Part shown: piece by piece, positions 7,947 to 16,757 of the stretch | How the letters are laid out: every line of letters starts with the position of its first letter | Numbering within the stretch: the stretch's first letter is position 1 | DNA from: Martelella sp. HB161492 | Lineage (GTDB): Bacteria; Pseudomonadota; Alphaproteobacteria; Rhizobiales; Rhizobiaceae | DNA: 64,000 nt | Direction: 5' to 3' | Assembly (NCBI RefSeq): GCF_013184775.1 | Contig: NZ_JAATVV010000007.1 | Location: 186,001 to 250,000, forward strand | The notes under the pieces: generated by a model | Seen by the model: the letters and a program-made list of their open reading frames with translations, nothing else | Databases searched by the model: none | What the model was told of the DNA's origin: nothing | Translations under genes and position numbers: made by a program

Positions 7947-9332
7947 ATGACCGATTTTTCAGACCTGAATACGCGCGCGCTTCTTGATGCCTATGGAAGC
8001 GGCGAAGCGAGCCCCTCGGACTATATGCGCTGGCTGATTGCCCGCGTCGAACAGGTTGAACCGAAGGTTTGCGCACTCTATGCCTTCAAGCCGGAAGAAG
8101 CGCTGAAGGCGGCTGAAGCCTCGACGAAACGCTGGCACAAGGGCGAGACCATCGGCCCGCTCGACGGTGTTCCCGTCACGGTCAAGGAACTGATCGCCAC
8201 CAAGGGCGACCCGATCCCCATGGGAACCGCCGCATCCGAGATGACACCTGCCAAAGAGGATGCGCCGACCGCAGCACGGCTGAAGGAAGACGGCGCGATC
8301 ATCTTCGCCAAGACCACCTGTCCCGATTACGGCATGCTGTCTTCCGGCCTTTCGACCTTCCATCACCTAAGCCGCAATCCGTGGGATCTGACGCAAAATC
8401 CGGGCGGTTCCTCGGCTGGTGCTGCAGCTGCGGGTGCAGCCGGTTTCGGCCCTTTGCATATCGGCACGGATATTGGCGGCTCGGTGCGTCTGCCCGCAGG
8501 CTGGACCGGCCTGTTCGGCTTCAAGCCGACGCTGGGGCGCATTCCGATCGATCCCTATTATACCGGCCGCTGCGCCGGACCGATGACCCGCACCGTCGAT
8601 GATGCCGTCATGGTGATGCCGACGATCACAAAACCGGACTGGCGCGATGCGACCTCGGTGAAATATGAAAATCTCGACTGGGATGTCGCCCCCGCCAATG
8701 TCAAAGGCCTGAAGATCGGCCTGATGCTGGATGCCGGTTGCGGCATTGATGCCGAGCCGGAAGTCAAGGAGGCGGTGATTGCCGCAGCGAAGCGCTTCGA
8801 GGCGGAGGGCGCCGAAGTGGTGGAAATTCCGCCGGTGCTGACGCGCGAATGGCTGGACGGGCTGGATGTGTTCTGGCGCGCCCGTTTCTGGGGCTCGATG
8901 CTGAAGCTGACGCCGGAAAAGCGCAAGACGATCCTGCCCTATATCTTTGAATGGGCCAAAACCGGCGGTAACGCCGATCCGGTCGACGTGGTCAAGGGCT
9001 TTGATGCGACCATGGCCATGCGCACGGCCTGCGCGGCCGTGTTCCAGACGGTCGACGTGGTGCTTTCGCCGGTCAACCCGAATGTCTCCTACCCGGCCGA
9101 CTGGGCCTCACCCACCAATGATCCGCAAAAGCCCTTCGAGCATATTGCCTTCACCATGCCATGGAACATGGGCGAGCAGCCGGCCGCTTCGATCAATTGC
9201 GGCTTTTCGAAAAGCGGCATGCCGATCGGCCTGCAGATCGTCGCGCCCCGTTTCGATGATCTGACGGTCATGGCGCTTGCCAGAGCCTATGAAGACTGGC
9301 GCGGCCCGACGGTCAACTGGCCGACATTGTGA
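7947..9332 (+). CDS. Amidase signature (AS) family amidase
   Basis: 461 residues from ATG 7947 (MTDFSDLN). The catalytic triad of the AS family is visible: Lys80 in PVTVKELIATKG, cis-Ser155 in NPGGSSAG, and nucleophile Ser179 in GTDIGGSVR. It hydrolyses an amide bond in the cytoplasm. An in-frame extension back to 7764 overlaps dppF and was rejected. Sitting at the end of the importer operon, it probably acts on the imported compound or its product. AS enzymes cover nicotinamide, aryl-amide, peptide-amide and aminoacyl-tRNA substrates; there are no gatB/gatC neighbours, so a GatA role is unlikely. Confidence 0.88.
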   Translation: MTDFSDLNTRALLDAYGSGEASPSDYMRWLIARVEQVEPKVCALYAFKPEEALKAAEASTKRWHKGETIGPLDGVPVTVKELIATKGDPIPMGTAASEMTPAKEDAPTAARLKEDGAIIFAKTTCPDYGMLSSGLSTFHHLSRNPWDLTQNPGGSSAGAAAAGAAGFGPLHIGTDIGGSVRLPAGWTGLFGFKPTLGRIPIDPYYTGRCAGPMTRTVDDAVMVMPTITKPDWRDATSVKYENLDWDVAPANVKGLKIGLMLDAGCGIDAEPEVKEAVIAAAKRFEAEGAEVVEIPPVLTREWLDGLDVFWRARFWGSMLKLTPEKRKTILPYIFEWAKTGGNADPVDVVKGFDATMAMRTACAAVFQTVDVVLSPVNPNVSYPADWASPTNDPQKPFEHIAFTMPWNMGEQPAASINCGFSKSGMPIGLQIVAPRFDDLTVMALARAYEDWRGPTVNWPTL

Positions 9333-9384
9333 GGCCTGCCGCCCGCCGGATTTGCCGGGCATCGTCATACAGCAGCGATTGCCC

Positions 9385-9414
9385 GCAATCTCCCCCTTGA
9401 GGGGGGGAGATTGC
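9385..9414. repeat. Perfect palindromic hairpin (REP-like; possible bidirectional terminator)
   Basis: A 12-bp perfect stem (GCAATCTCCCCC / GGGGGAGATTGC) surrounds a 6-base loop, TTGAGG. It lies between the convergent amidase and SDR genes. The core resembles a palindrome that I recall as common in intergenic regions of Rhizobiales. It may serve as a bidirectional terminator, but there is no U-tract. Confidence 0.65.
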
Positions 9415-9442
9415 AAGCCGCAAAACGGGCCTCAGGCGGCTA

Positions 9443-10204
9443 TCAATCCGCTGTCATGCCGCCATCGACAGGCAGGCGGACGCCGGTGACGAACCTGGCT
9501 TTGTCGCTTGCCAGATAGACCACAGCATCGGCAATCTCATCCGGCTCGGCATAGCGCTGGAGCGGAATGGCCGTCGCGAAGCCTTTCTTGGCCTCGCCTC
9601 CGGCTCCGGGCGCAAAGCCCTCCTCAAGCGAACGCATCATCCGCGTCTCGACCGGCGAAGGATGGATGGAATTGACGCGGATGCCGTCGCGCGCGCCCTC
9701 AAGCGCTGCGGTGCGCATCAGCCCGACCAGCGCATGTTTGCTGGTGACATAGGCCGAGACATCCGGCGTTCCGCCAAGACCGGCGACGGAAGACATGATC
9801 ACAACGTTGCCTTTGGTCTTTTTCAGCTCCGGAAACGCATATTTCAGTCCGAGGAAGATGCCGCGCACATTGACGGCCAGAACCTTGTCGAACATGGCAA
9901 TCGGATAATCGGTCAGCGGCTGGACGACGCCCTCGATACCCGCATTGGCAACGAGAATATCCAATCGGCCATAGACCTCGACCGCGGCCGCCACATAGGC
10001 CTCCGACTGCGCCGGATCGGTGACATCGGCGACCAAGAAGGACGCCTGCGGCCCGATATCGGCCACCGCCTGTTCCAGTGCGGCCTTTTCCAGATCAACC
10101 AGCAGGACCTGCGCACCTTCTTCGACAAAACGTTTAGCCGTTGCCAGTCCGATGCCGCCGGACCCGCCGGTTATGATCGCGACCTTGTTGCTGAGTTCTT
10201 TCAT
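9443..10204 (-). CDS. Short-chain dehydrogenase/reductase (classical SDR)
   Basis: 253 residues with a Rossmann fold. The cofactor motif TGGSGGIG is at about residues 12-19, the NAG motif in ILVANAGI, the catalytic Ser in VVIMSSVAG, and YVTSK as the YxxxK motif. An acidic residue at the end of beta-2 (LLVDLEK) suggests NAD(H) preference. The C-terminal GVRLPVDGG is typical of the family. It lies 103 bases downstream of, and on the same strand as, a LysR gene. Substrate unknown. Confidence 0.88.
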   Translation of the reverse strand: MKELSNKVAIITGGSGGIGLATAKRFVEEGAQVLLVDLEKAALEQAVADIGPQASFLVADVTDPAQSEAYVAAAVEVYGRLDILVANAGIEGVVQPLTDYPIAMFDKVLAVNVRGIFLGLKYAFPELKKTKGNVVIMSSVAGLGGTPDVSAYVTSKHALVGLMRTAALEGARDGIRVNSIHPSPVETRMMRSLEEGFAPGAGGEAKKGFATAIPLQRYAEPDEIADAVVYLASDKARFVTGVRLPVDGGMTAD

Positions 10205-10307
10205 AACGCCCTCCCATTCGTGATGAACCGCAATTTATGTGGGCGTTTGATGCTCAAAGAGCAAGAAAGATGACCAAATGATCATGCTCCGGTCCGCGAC
10301 GGGCTGG

Positions 10308-11210
10308 CTAGCTGAGATCGGACGCCGTCAACACCCCGGCGAGCCAGTCGAGAAACACCCGCAATCGCGGCGTCATCTGCCGGTTTTGCGGATAGACCGC
10401 CGTCAGCGGCGTCGGCGGCGGCGGAAAATCCGGCAGCACCTCCACCAGCCGTCCGGCAGCGAGATCCTCTGAAAAGCGATAGCGCGGTGCCTGAACCAGG
10501 CCAAAGCCGAGACGGGCAAGCTCCGCCATCGTGTCGGAATTATTGGCCGTCACCCGCGTTGCGAGCCGGACAGGCCGGGTTTTGCCGCCAACCGCAAACT
10601 CCAGCGGCATGACCTCACCGCTGCGCGATGAGACAAAACCGACGGCAAGATGTCCGTCGAGATCCTCGATCCGTTCCGGCTTTCCGTGGACGGCGAGATA
10701 GGCCGGGCTGGCGCAGGTGATCTCCGACAGCGCGCCCAGCCTGCGGGCAATCAGGCCGCTGTCATCCAGCTCGCCGGCGCGGATCGCCAGGTCCACCCCT
10801 TCCCGTACCAGATCAACATAGCGGTCTCCCTGACCGAAATGAATGAAAAGCTCCGGATAGCCTGCGAGAAACGCCGGCAGGCCCGGCAGAATGAAGGTCT
10901 GCGTCAGCAGCGGGTGCGCCTCGATCCGCAACAGGCCGCGAGGGGTGTGATCGCGAAAGGCATTCTCCGCCTCATCGACCTCGGAAAGGATTGACAGGCA
11001 GCGCTGATAGAAGGCGCGGCCGTCCAGCGTGGTGGTGACATGGCGCGTGGTGCGCTCCAACAGCCGGACACCAAGATCGGCCTCCAGCACCTTGATCGCC
11101 TCGGTCGCGGTGGAGCGGGCAAGGCCGAGATCATGGGCGGCGGCGGAAAAGCTGCCACGCTCCACCACCCGGACGAAAAGCTGCATGCGGTCAAGACGGT
11201 CCATCGCCAT
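10308..11210 (-). CDS. LysR-family transcriptional regulator
   Basis: About 300 residues. The HTH (FSAAAHDLGLARSTATEAIKVLE) near residues 20-42 and the LLERTTRHVTTTLDGRAFY wing are typical of the CrgA/DsdC-like LysR subgroup. Start ATG 11210 or 11204 (MDRLDRM) cannot be separated, since neither has a good ribosome binding site. It is divergent from the SDR gene at 11304 with 93 bases between, the usual layout for LysR control of a neighbouring target. Confidence 0.88.
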   Translation of the reverse strand: MAMDRLDRMQLFVRVVERGSFSAAAHDLGLARSTATEAIKVLEADLGVRLLERTTRHVTTTLDGRAFYQRCLSILSEVDEAENAFRDHTPRGLLRIEAHPLLTQTFILPGLPAFLAGYPELFIHFGQGDRYVDLVREGVDLAIRAGELDDSGLIARRLGALSEITCASPAYLAVHGKPERIEDLDGHLAVGFVSSRSGEVMPLEFAVGGKTRPVRLATRVTANNSDTMAELARLGFGLVQAPRYRFSEDLAAGRLVEVLPDFPPPPTPLTAVYPQNRQMTPRLRVFLDWLAGVLTASDLS

Positions 11211-11303
11211 TGTTCATCACAGACGAATTATGATGTCAATTCCGCGGAGATTGTTTGCCGGACGGAACGGCTTATCTTGTCACCAACAGGAAAGGACACT
11301 CCC

Positions 11304-12032
11304 ATGACAAAGACAGCGATCATTACTGGTTCCTCGCGCGGCATCGGTGCGGAAATCGCCCGCCGGCTCGGCCGCGCCGGCATGAGCATCATCGTCAACT
11401 ACGCCGCAAGCGAGGGCCCGGCACTTCAGGTCGTCGCCGACATCGAAAAGGCCGGCGGCAAGGCGGTTGCGGTGAAGGCCGATATCGGCGCTGCCGACGG
11501 CATGAAAACGCTGTTCGACGCTGCCGAACAGCATTTCGGCACGGTCGATATTCTCGTCAACAATGGCGGCATCATGAAACTCGCACCGCTTGGCGCCGTC
11601 GATGATGCGAGCTACGAACAGCAGGTGGCGATCAATCTCGGCGGCACCTTCCGCGGCATCCGCGAGGCGGCAAACCGCCTTGCCGATCAGGGCCGGATCA
11701 TCAACTTCTCCACCAGCGTCGTCGGCACCAAGCTGCCGGCCTATGGCGTCTACGCTGCCACCAAGGCCGCGGTTGAAACCATGACCCAGATTGCCGCCAA
11801 GGAACTTGGCCCCCGCGGCATCACGGTGAACGCCGTCGCCCCCGGCCCGGTCGCGACCGATCTCTTCCTCGAAGGCAAGAGCGAGGAACTGCTGGCACGC
11901 CTCAAATCCCTGATCCCGGCCGGCCGTTTCGGCGAGCCCGCCGACATTGCCGAGGTCGTAGCCTTTCTGGTTTCGGAGGAAAGCCGCTATGTCTCCGGTC
12001 AGGTTCTGCGCGTCAACGGCGCGATGGTGTGA
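11304..12032 (+). CDS. Short-chain dehydrogenase/reductase (3-oxoacyl-ACP reductase-like)
   Basis: 242 residues from ATG 11304, preceded by AAAGGA at about 8 bases. TGSSRGIG is at about residues 8-15, NNGG replaces the usual NAGG, the catalytic Ser lies in NFSTSVVG, and the Tyr and Lys in YGVYAATKA. A basic residue in the cofactor loop region and the SRGIG motif favour NADP(H). It is divergently transcribed from a LysR gene, suggesting an inducible redox enzyme. The upstream in-frame extension to 11040 runs through that LysR gene and is not used. Confidence 0.88.
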   Translation: MTKTAIITGSSRGIGAEIARRLGRAGMSIIVNYAASEGPALQVVADIEKAGGKAVAVKADIGAADGMKTLFDAAEQHFGTVDILVNNGGIMKLAPLGAVDDASYEQQVAINLGGTFRGIREAANRLADQGRIINFSTSVVGTKLPAYGVYAATKAAVETMTQIAAKELGPRGITVNAVAPGPVATDLFLEGKSEELLARLKSLIPAGRFGEPADIAEVVAFLVSEESRYVSGQVLRVNGAMV

Positions 12033-12043
12033 GCGGAAAAGCG

Positions 12044-12065
12044 CCCGGACGCATTGCCGTCCGGG
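12044..12065. terminator. GC-rich hairpin between convergent genes (possible terminator)
   Basis: CCCGGACG and CGTCCGGG form an 8-bp perfect stem around a 6-base loop, directly after the SDR stop and before the end of the convergent LysR gene. No U-tract is seen. Confidence 0.45.
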
Positions 12066-12072
12066 ACCCTTG

Positions 12073-12984
12073 CTATCCGCTCGTCATACGCCGATCCGGC
12101 CCGAAGGCGGCGACGATGGCTTCGACGAAACTGCGGATCTTCGCGGTCGGCCGGCGCCCGGAAACATAGGCGACCGACATCGGCCGGCTCGGTCCCTCGT
12201 AATCGCTCAGGATGCGTCTGAGGCGGCCGGCCGCGAGCGCGTCCTCAAGGATGTTGGCCGGCCCGAGTACGATGCCGGCGCCTGCCGTGGCGGCACCGAG
12301 CAGAACGCGCCAGTCATTGCTCATCAGCCGCCCCCGGACCGGCACCTTCTCCCATCGCCCGGCAGTGGCAAATTTCCATTCACAGACCTGCGGCACGATG
12401 TTGCGGCCGTAGATCAGGCATTCATGCCCGGCAAGGTCGGCCGGTGAACCCGGTTCGCCATGGTCTTTAAGATAGGAAGGCGCCGCGCAGGCGATCAGCC
12501 TGTAGGGCTCAAGCGGATGGACGGTCAGCGCGGCATTGTCCACGGGCCCGATCCGCACGAGAACCTCGTAATCCTCCTCCAGCGGATCGACGAACCGGTC
12601 ATCTAGGCTGAGTTCGATCTCCATGTCGGGAAACCGCCGCAGATAGTCGGTGACGAAGGGCGCGAGGCTGAAGCAGCCGAATGTCTTGGGCGCGTTGACC
12701 CGGAGGAGCCCCTTCGGATGGCGCCGCATGTCAAGCGCCAGGCTTTCCGCCGCTTCCGCCTCCGCAAGGATGAAACGGCAGCGCTCGTAATAGGCGCGGC
12801 CAATCTCCGTCAGGTTCTGCCGCCGCGTCGTCCGGTTCAGAAGCGTCGTTCCAAGCCGGTCCTCCAGCAACACGACATGCTTCGCCACCATCTGCGCCGA
12901 AATGCCGAGTGCACCGGCCGCAGCGGCGAAGGAGCCGAGATCGACGGTCTTGACGAAGACCGACATGCTGGTGAGACGATCCAT
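12073..12984 (-). CDS. LysR-family transcriptional regulator
   Basis: 303 residues from ATG 12984 (MDRLTSMSVFVK), the usual start of this subgroup; an ATG three codons upstream is possible. The HTH FAAAAGALGISAQMVAKHVVLLE lies at about residues 18-40, followed by the LNRTTRRQNLTEIG wing and a substrate-binding-like effector domain. It is divergent from the F420-reductase-like gene at 13089, with an AT-rich intergenic region of 104 bases that must hold both promoters. It is the probable regulator of that gene. Confidence 0.88.
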   Translation of the reverse strand: MDRLTSMSVFVKTVDLGSFAAAAGALGISAQMVAKHVVLLEDRLGTTLLNRTTRRQNLTEIGRAYYERCRFILAEAEAAESLALDMRRHPKGLLRVNAPKTFGCFSLAPFVTDYLRRFPDMEIELSLDDRFVDPLEEDYEVLVRIGPVDNAALTVHPLEPYRLIACAAPSYLKDHGEPGSPADLAGHECLIYGRNIVPQVCEWKFATAGRWEKVPVRGRLMSNDWRVLLGAATAGAGIVLGPANILEDALAAGRLRRILSDYEGPSRPMSVAYVSGRRPTAKIRSFVEAIVAAFGPDRRMTSG

Positions 12985-13088
12985 GATTACCATCCATTTG
13001 GTTTTCAGTGATGTTCATTATTGTGTATTTATCGCCTATTTGTTGTCAATTACAAGAAGCCAGCTTCAACCACAGACGGATCACCTCC

Positions 13089-13715
13089 ATGAAGATTGGT
13101 ATCATTGGCGCCGGTTTTGTCGGCCGTGTCGTTGCCCAGAAAGCGATTGCCGTCGGCCACGACGTCATGCTCAGCAATTCGCGCGGGCCGCAGACCCTGT
13201 TCAGCCAGCGCGCGGCGCTTCAGTGCGCCACCGGCACGATCGCGGAAGCGATCGCCTTCGGCGATATCGTCGTCATCGCCATTCCGCTGCCGGCCTATGC
13301 GACGCTCGATCCTCAGCTTTTCGACGGCAGGATCGTCATCGACGCGGCCAATTACTATTTCGAGCGCGACGGCCATATCGCCGCGCTCGACCGGGGCGAA
13401 ACGACGACCAGCGAAATGATTGCCGCACATCTGCCAAAGGCCCGGCTCGTCAAGGCCTTCAACGCCATCCGCATGGTCGATCTCGAAACGAATGGCATGG
13501 CATCGGGTGCCCCCGGCCGCAATGCACTGCCGCTTTGCGGCGACGATGCCGCGGCCAAGGCGCTCGTCGCCACGCTCTATGATCAGTTCGGTTTCGACAC
13601 GGTCGATGCCGGCCTGCTTGCCGAAGGCTGGCGCTTCGAGCGCGGCCGCCCGGCCTATTGCGTGCCGATGGACCGGGAAACGCTCGAAGCAACGCTTGCG
13701 GGCACCACACGCTGA
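13089..13715 (+). CDS. NAD(P)-binding oxidoreductase, NADPH-dependent F420 reductase-like
   Basis: 208 residues from ATG 13089 (MKIGIIGAGFVG). The N-terminal Rossmann GxGxxG motif GIIGAGFVG is followed by a second strand carrying SNSRGPQTL, resembling the NADP-binding loop of F420:NADP oxidoreductase-like proteins. ANYYFERDG and KARLVKAFNAI match the family core. In organisms without F420 such proteins are generic NADP-dependent reductases; no substrate can be assigned. The 27-residue upstream extension lacks support. It is divergent from a LysR gene. Confidence 0.8.
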   Translation: MKIGIIGAGFVGRVVAQKAIAVGHDVMLSNSRGPQTLFSQRAALQCATGTIAEAIAFGDIVVIAIPLPAYATLDPQLFDGRIVIDAANYYFERDGHIAALDRGETTTSEMIAAHLPKARLVKAFNAIRMVDLETNGMASGAPGRNALPLCGDDAAAKALVATLYDQFGFDTVDAGLLAEGWRFERGRPAYCVPMDRETLEATLAGTTR

Positions 13716-13736
13716 GCCAAGGGATCAGGACGTCAA

Positions 13737-13766
13737 AAGGCCCGGACGGTCTCCCGCCCGGGCCTT
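13737..13766. terminator. Bidirectional terminator hairpin
   Basis: AAGGCCCGG pairs with CCGGGCCTT across a 12-base loop, flanked by AAAA on the left and TTGAA on the right. It lies between the convergent oxidoreductase gene and lysS. Confidence 0.7.
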
Positions 13767-13795
13767 GAATGCGTTTACGCGTGCGTCAGAAAACG

Positions 13796-15289
13796 TCAGT
13801 CCTTCTGGCGCCGCGCCGGGAACAGGATGACATCGCGGATCGACGGACCATTGGTCAAAAGCATGATCAGCCGGTCGACGCCAATGCCGAGGCCACCGGC
13901 CGGCGGCATGCCGTGATCCATGGCGTCAAGGAAGTCATCATCCAGCTGCTTTTCAAGCTCGCCACGGGCATGGGCCTGTTCCAGCTGCTCGACCATGCGG
14001 CGGCGCTGTTCAACCGGGTCGTTGAGCTCGGAAAAGGCATTGCCCAGTTCCCAGCCATTGACATAGGTCTCGAAGCGCTCGACCAGACGCGGCTCGCCCG
14101 GCACTTCCTTGGCGAAGGGCGAAATATCCTTCGGGAAATGGGTGACATGCGAGGGCTGGATCAGCGTCGCTTCCACCTTCTCTTCGAAGATGAAGGAGAG
14201 GCATTCGCCCCAGGTCCAGTCCTTCTCGACCTCGAAACCGGCCGCCTTGGCGGCAGCGCGCGCCTCTTCATCGGTCTTGATCGCAAGGAAATCGATACCC
14301 GTTGCCTGCTTGACTGCATCCGGCATCGGCACGCGGCGGAACGGGCCCTTGAAATCGATCACCTTGTCGGTGAATTCAAGATCGGTCTTGCCATAGAGCG
14401 TGATGGCAAGCGTTTCGAACATGCGTTCGACAATGCCCATCATGTCCTCGTAATCGGCATAGGCCCAATAGCATTCCATCATCGTGAATTCGGGATTGTG
14501 CCGGGTCGAAACGCCTTCATTGCGGAAATTGCGGTTGACCTCGAACACCTTGTCGGTAAGCCCCGACACCAGAACGCGCTTCAGATAGAGCTCCGGCGCG
14601 ATGCGCAGATACATGTCGATATCAAGCGCATTGTGGTGCGTCTTGAACGGGTCAGCCGTGGCCCCGCCATAGATCGACTGCAGCATCGGCGTTTCGACTT
14701 CCATGAAGCCCTCGCCTTCGAGGAACCGCCGGATACCGGAAATGATTTTCGAACGCTGGACGAAACGCAGCTTCGATTCCTCATTGCTCATGATGTCGAG
14801 GTAGCGCTTGCGATAACGTGTCTCGATATCTGACAGACCGTGATACTTCTCCGGCATCGGCAGAAGCGCCTTGGTGAGCATGGTGATCTCACGGGCATTG
14901 ATGGTCAGCTCACCGCGCTTGGTGCGGCGCACCACGCCGGTCACGCCGATGATATCGGCCAGATCGATCAGCGGCAGCAGCGCGCGCGTTTCTTCCGGCG
15001 TCACATCCTTGTGGCAGAAGATCTGGATCTTGCCCGACGCATCGCGCAGGTCGATGAACATGCCGGAATTGCGCATCGAATGCACACGGCCGGCGACGGT
15101 GACGATATCGTCGGTTTCCGTATCGTCAGCGAGATCGGCGTATTTCTCAGCCAGTTCCTGATTGGTGATGCTGCGATGGAAATGGGCCGGATAGACGTCA
15201 CCGATCTTTTCGCGCAGCAATGCCAGCTTCTGGGCGCGCACTTCCGTCGCGTCGGAGGAAAGGGCAGCTGTTTCAGTCTTGTCACTCAT
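13796..15289 (-). CDS. lysS: Lysyl-tRNA synthetase, class II
   Basis: 497 residues from ATG 15289 (MSDKTETA). GGAGA lies 6-7 bases upstream and overlaps the gltX stop, which decides the start. It attaches lysine to tRNA-Lys. An N-terminal OB-fold anticodon domain is followed by the class II catalytic core: motif 1 around FMEVETPML, motif 2 around FRNEGVSTRHNPEFTMME, and motif 3 GLGIGVDRLIM near the C-terminus. It is separated from gltX by a single base, so the two form a tight bicistronic unit. Confidence 0.96.
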   Translation of the reverse strand: MSDKTETAALSSDATEVRAQKLALLREKIGDVYPAHFHRSITNQELAEKYADLADDTETDDIVTVAGRVHSMRNSGMFIDLRDASGKIQIFCHKDVTPEETRALLPLIDLADIIGVTGVVRRTKRGELTINAREITMLTKALLPMPEKYHGLSDIETRYRKRYLDIMSNEESKLRFVQRSKIISGIRRFLEGEGFMEVETPMLQSIYGGATADPFKTHHNALDIDMYLRIAPELYLKRVLVSGLTDKVFEVNRNFRNEGVSTRHNPEFTMMECYWAYADYEDMMGIVERMFETLAITLYGKTDLEFTDKVIDFKGPFRRVPMPDAVKQATGIDFLAIKTDEEARAAAKAAGFEVEKDWTWGECLSFIFEEKVEATLIQPSHVTHFPKDISPFAKEVPGEPRLVERFETYVNGWELGNAFSELNDPVEQRRRMVEQLEQAHARGELEKQLDDDFLDAMDHGMPPAGGLGIGVDRLIMLLTNGPSIRDVILFPARRQKD

Positions 15290-15290
15290 C

Positions 15291-16757
15291 TTACTTCTCC
15301 GCGCTTGCGGCAACCATGCCGGCCACGACCTGTTCGGCGACCTTCAGCCGCTGGCGAACGACGGCACGTCCGAGAATTTCCATGCTGTCGAAAAGCGGCA
15401 GCGAGCGCGATGTACCCGACATGGCGACAAAGAGCGGCGCAACCACCGTTCTCAGCTTCTTGCCCATATCATCGGCAACCTGGCGCAGGCAGGCTTCGAC
15501 ATTGTCCATATTCCACTCGACCAGCTTTTCAAGCGCCGGCTGGACCGTCCGCAGAATATCGAGAATTTCTTCCGGATTGGTCTTCTTGATGCCGGCAAAG
15601 GCGGCCTCGGCGGGGACCAGATCCGACTGCAGCAAAAAGCCCATCAGCGACGGCAGCTCGCCAAGCTTGGAAATGCGGCTCTGCGACAGCGTCAGCCCCT
15701 TTTTCATCCGCTCATTTTCCGCCGCCCAGCGGGCAACGCGCAGGATGAAATCATCTTCCGAAAGTTTTTCACGCAGCCAGCGGCCGTTCAGCCAGTCGAG
15801 CTTCTGCGTATCGAAAACGGCACCGGACTTGTTGAGGTTGTCCGTGTCGAACTTCGCGATCAGCTCATCCATATCCATCATCTCCTCGCCTTCGGAGATC
15901 TGGATGAAGAACAGGCCGAGGAAGTTCATCAGCGCTTCCGGAAGATAGCCAAGCGCCGAATAATAGGAGATCGAGGTCGGATTCTTGCGCTTCGACAGCT
16001 TGGTGCGGTCGGGATTCTTCATCAGCGGCAGATGGAAGAAGGTCGGCGGCTCAAGCCCGAGATACTGATAGATCAGGATATGTTTCGGCACCGAGGCCAG
16101 CCATTCCTCGCCGCGCGCCACATGGGTGATCTTCATCAGATGATCGTCCACCACATTGGCCATGTGATAGGTCGGCATGCCATCTGCCTTCAGCAGAACC
16201 TGCATGTCGACGGCATCCCACGGGATCTCGACATCGCCATAGACGCCGTCGGTGAACTTGCAGGAGCCTTCGGTGGGCACCTTCATGCGCACGACATGCG
16301 GTTCGCCGGCATCGATACGGGCCTTCACTTCCTCGGCCTTCAGATGCATGCAGAGCCCGTCATATTTCGGCGCCTTGCCTTCGGCACGCTGGCCGGCACG
16401 CATCAGCTCCAGCCGCTCGGGCGTGCAGAAGCAGTGGAAGGCATGGCCGTTTTCGACCAGCTTGTCGACGAAGGGCTTGTAGATATCCTTGCGATCGGAC
16501 TGGCGATAGGGGCCATAGGGCCCGCCGACATCCGGGCCTTCCGCCCATTCCAGCCCGCACCATTTGAGCGCTTCAAGCACTTTTTCCTCGAATTCGGGGG
16601 TCGAACGGGTTGCGTCCGTATCCTCGATGCGCAGGATGAAAGTGCCTCCTGTCTTCTTGGCGAAGAGGTAGTTGAAAAGCGCCGTATAGGCTGTGCCGAC
16701 ATGCGGTTCGCCGGTGGGCGATGGCGCAATGCGCAGGCGTGGGCCGGTTTCACTCAT
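15291..16757 (-). CDS. gltX: Glutamyl-tRNA synthetase
   Basis: 488 residues from ATG 16757 (MSETGPRLRIAPSPTGEPHVGT). This is a class I synthetase charging tRNA-Glu. The HIGH-equivalent PHVGT is near the N-terminus, and the KMSKS-equivalent lies in DRTKLSKRKNPTS near residue 250. A start at 16772 (MDRSK) is possible, while the longer 583-codon frame upstream has no family support. The synthetase with HVGT and KLSKR resembles the GltX1/2 forms of alphaproteobacteria; a second paralogue elsewhere in the genome would not be surprising. Confidence 0.94.
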   Translation of the reverse strand: MSETGPRLRIAPSPTGEPHVGTAYTALFNYLFAKKTGGTFILRIEDTDATRSTPEFEEKVLEALKWCGLEWAEGPDVGGPYGPYRQSDRKDIYKPFVDKLVENGHAFHCFCTPERLELMRAGQRAEGKAPKYDGLCMHLKAEEVKARIDAGEPHVVRMKVPTEGSCKFTDGVYGDVEIPWDAVDMQVLLKADGMPTYHMANVVDDHLMKITHVARGEEWLASVPKHILIYQYLGLEPPTFFHLPLMKNPDRTKLSKRKNPTSISYYSALGYLPEALMNFLGLFFIQISEGEEMMDMDELIAKFDTDNLNKSGAVFDTQKLDWLNGRWLREKLSEDDFILRVARWAAENERMKKGLTLSQSRISKLGELPSLMGFLLQSDLVPAEAAFAGIKKTNPEEILDILRTVQPALEKLVEWNMDNVEACLRQVADDMGKKLRTVVAPLFVAMSGTSRSLPLFDSMEILGRAVVRQRLKVAEQVVAGMVAASAEK

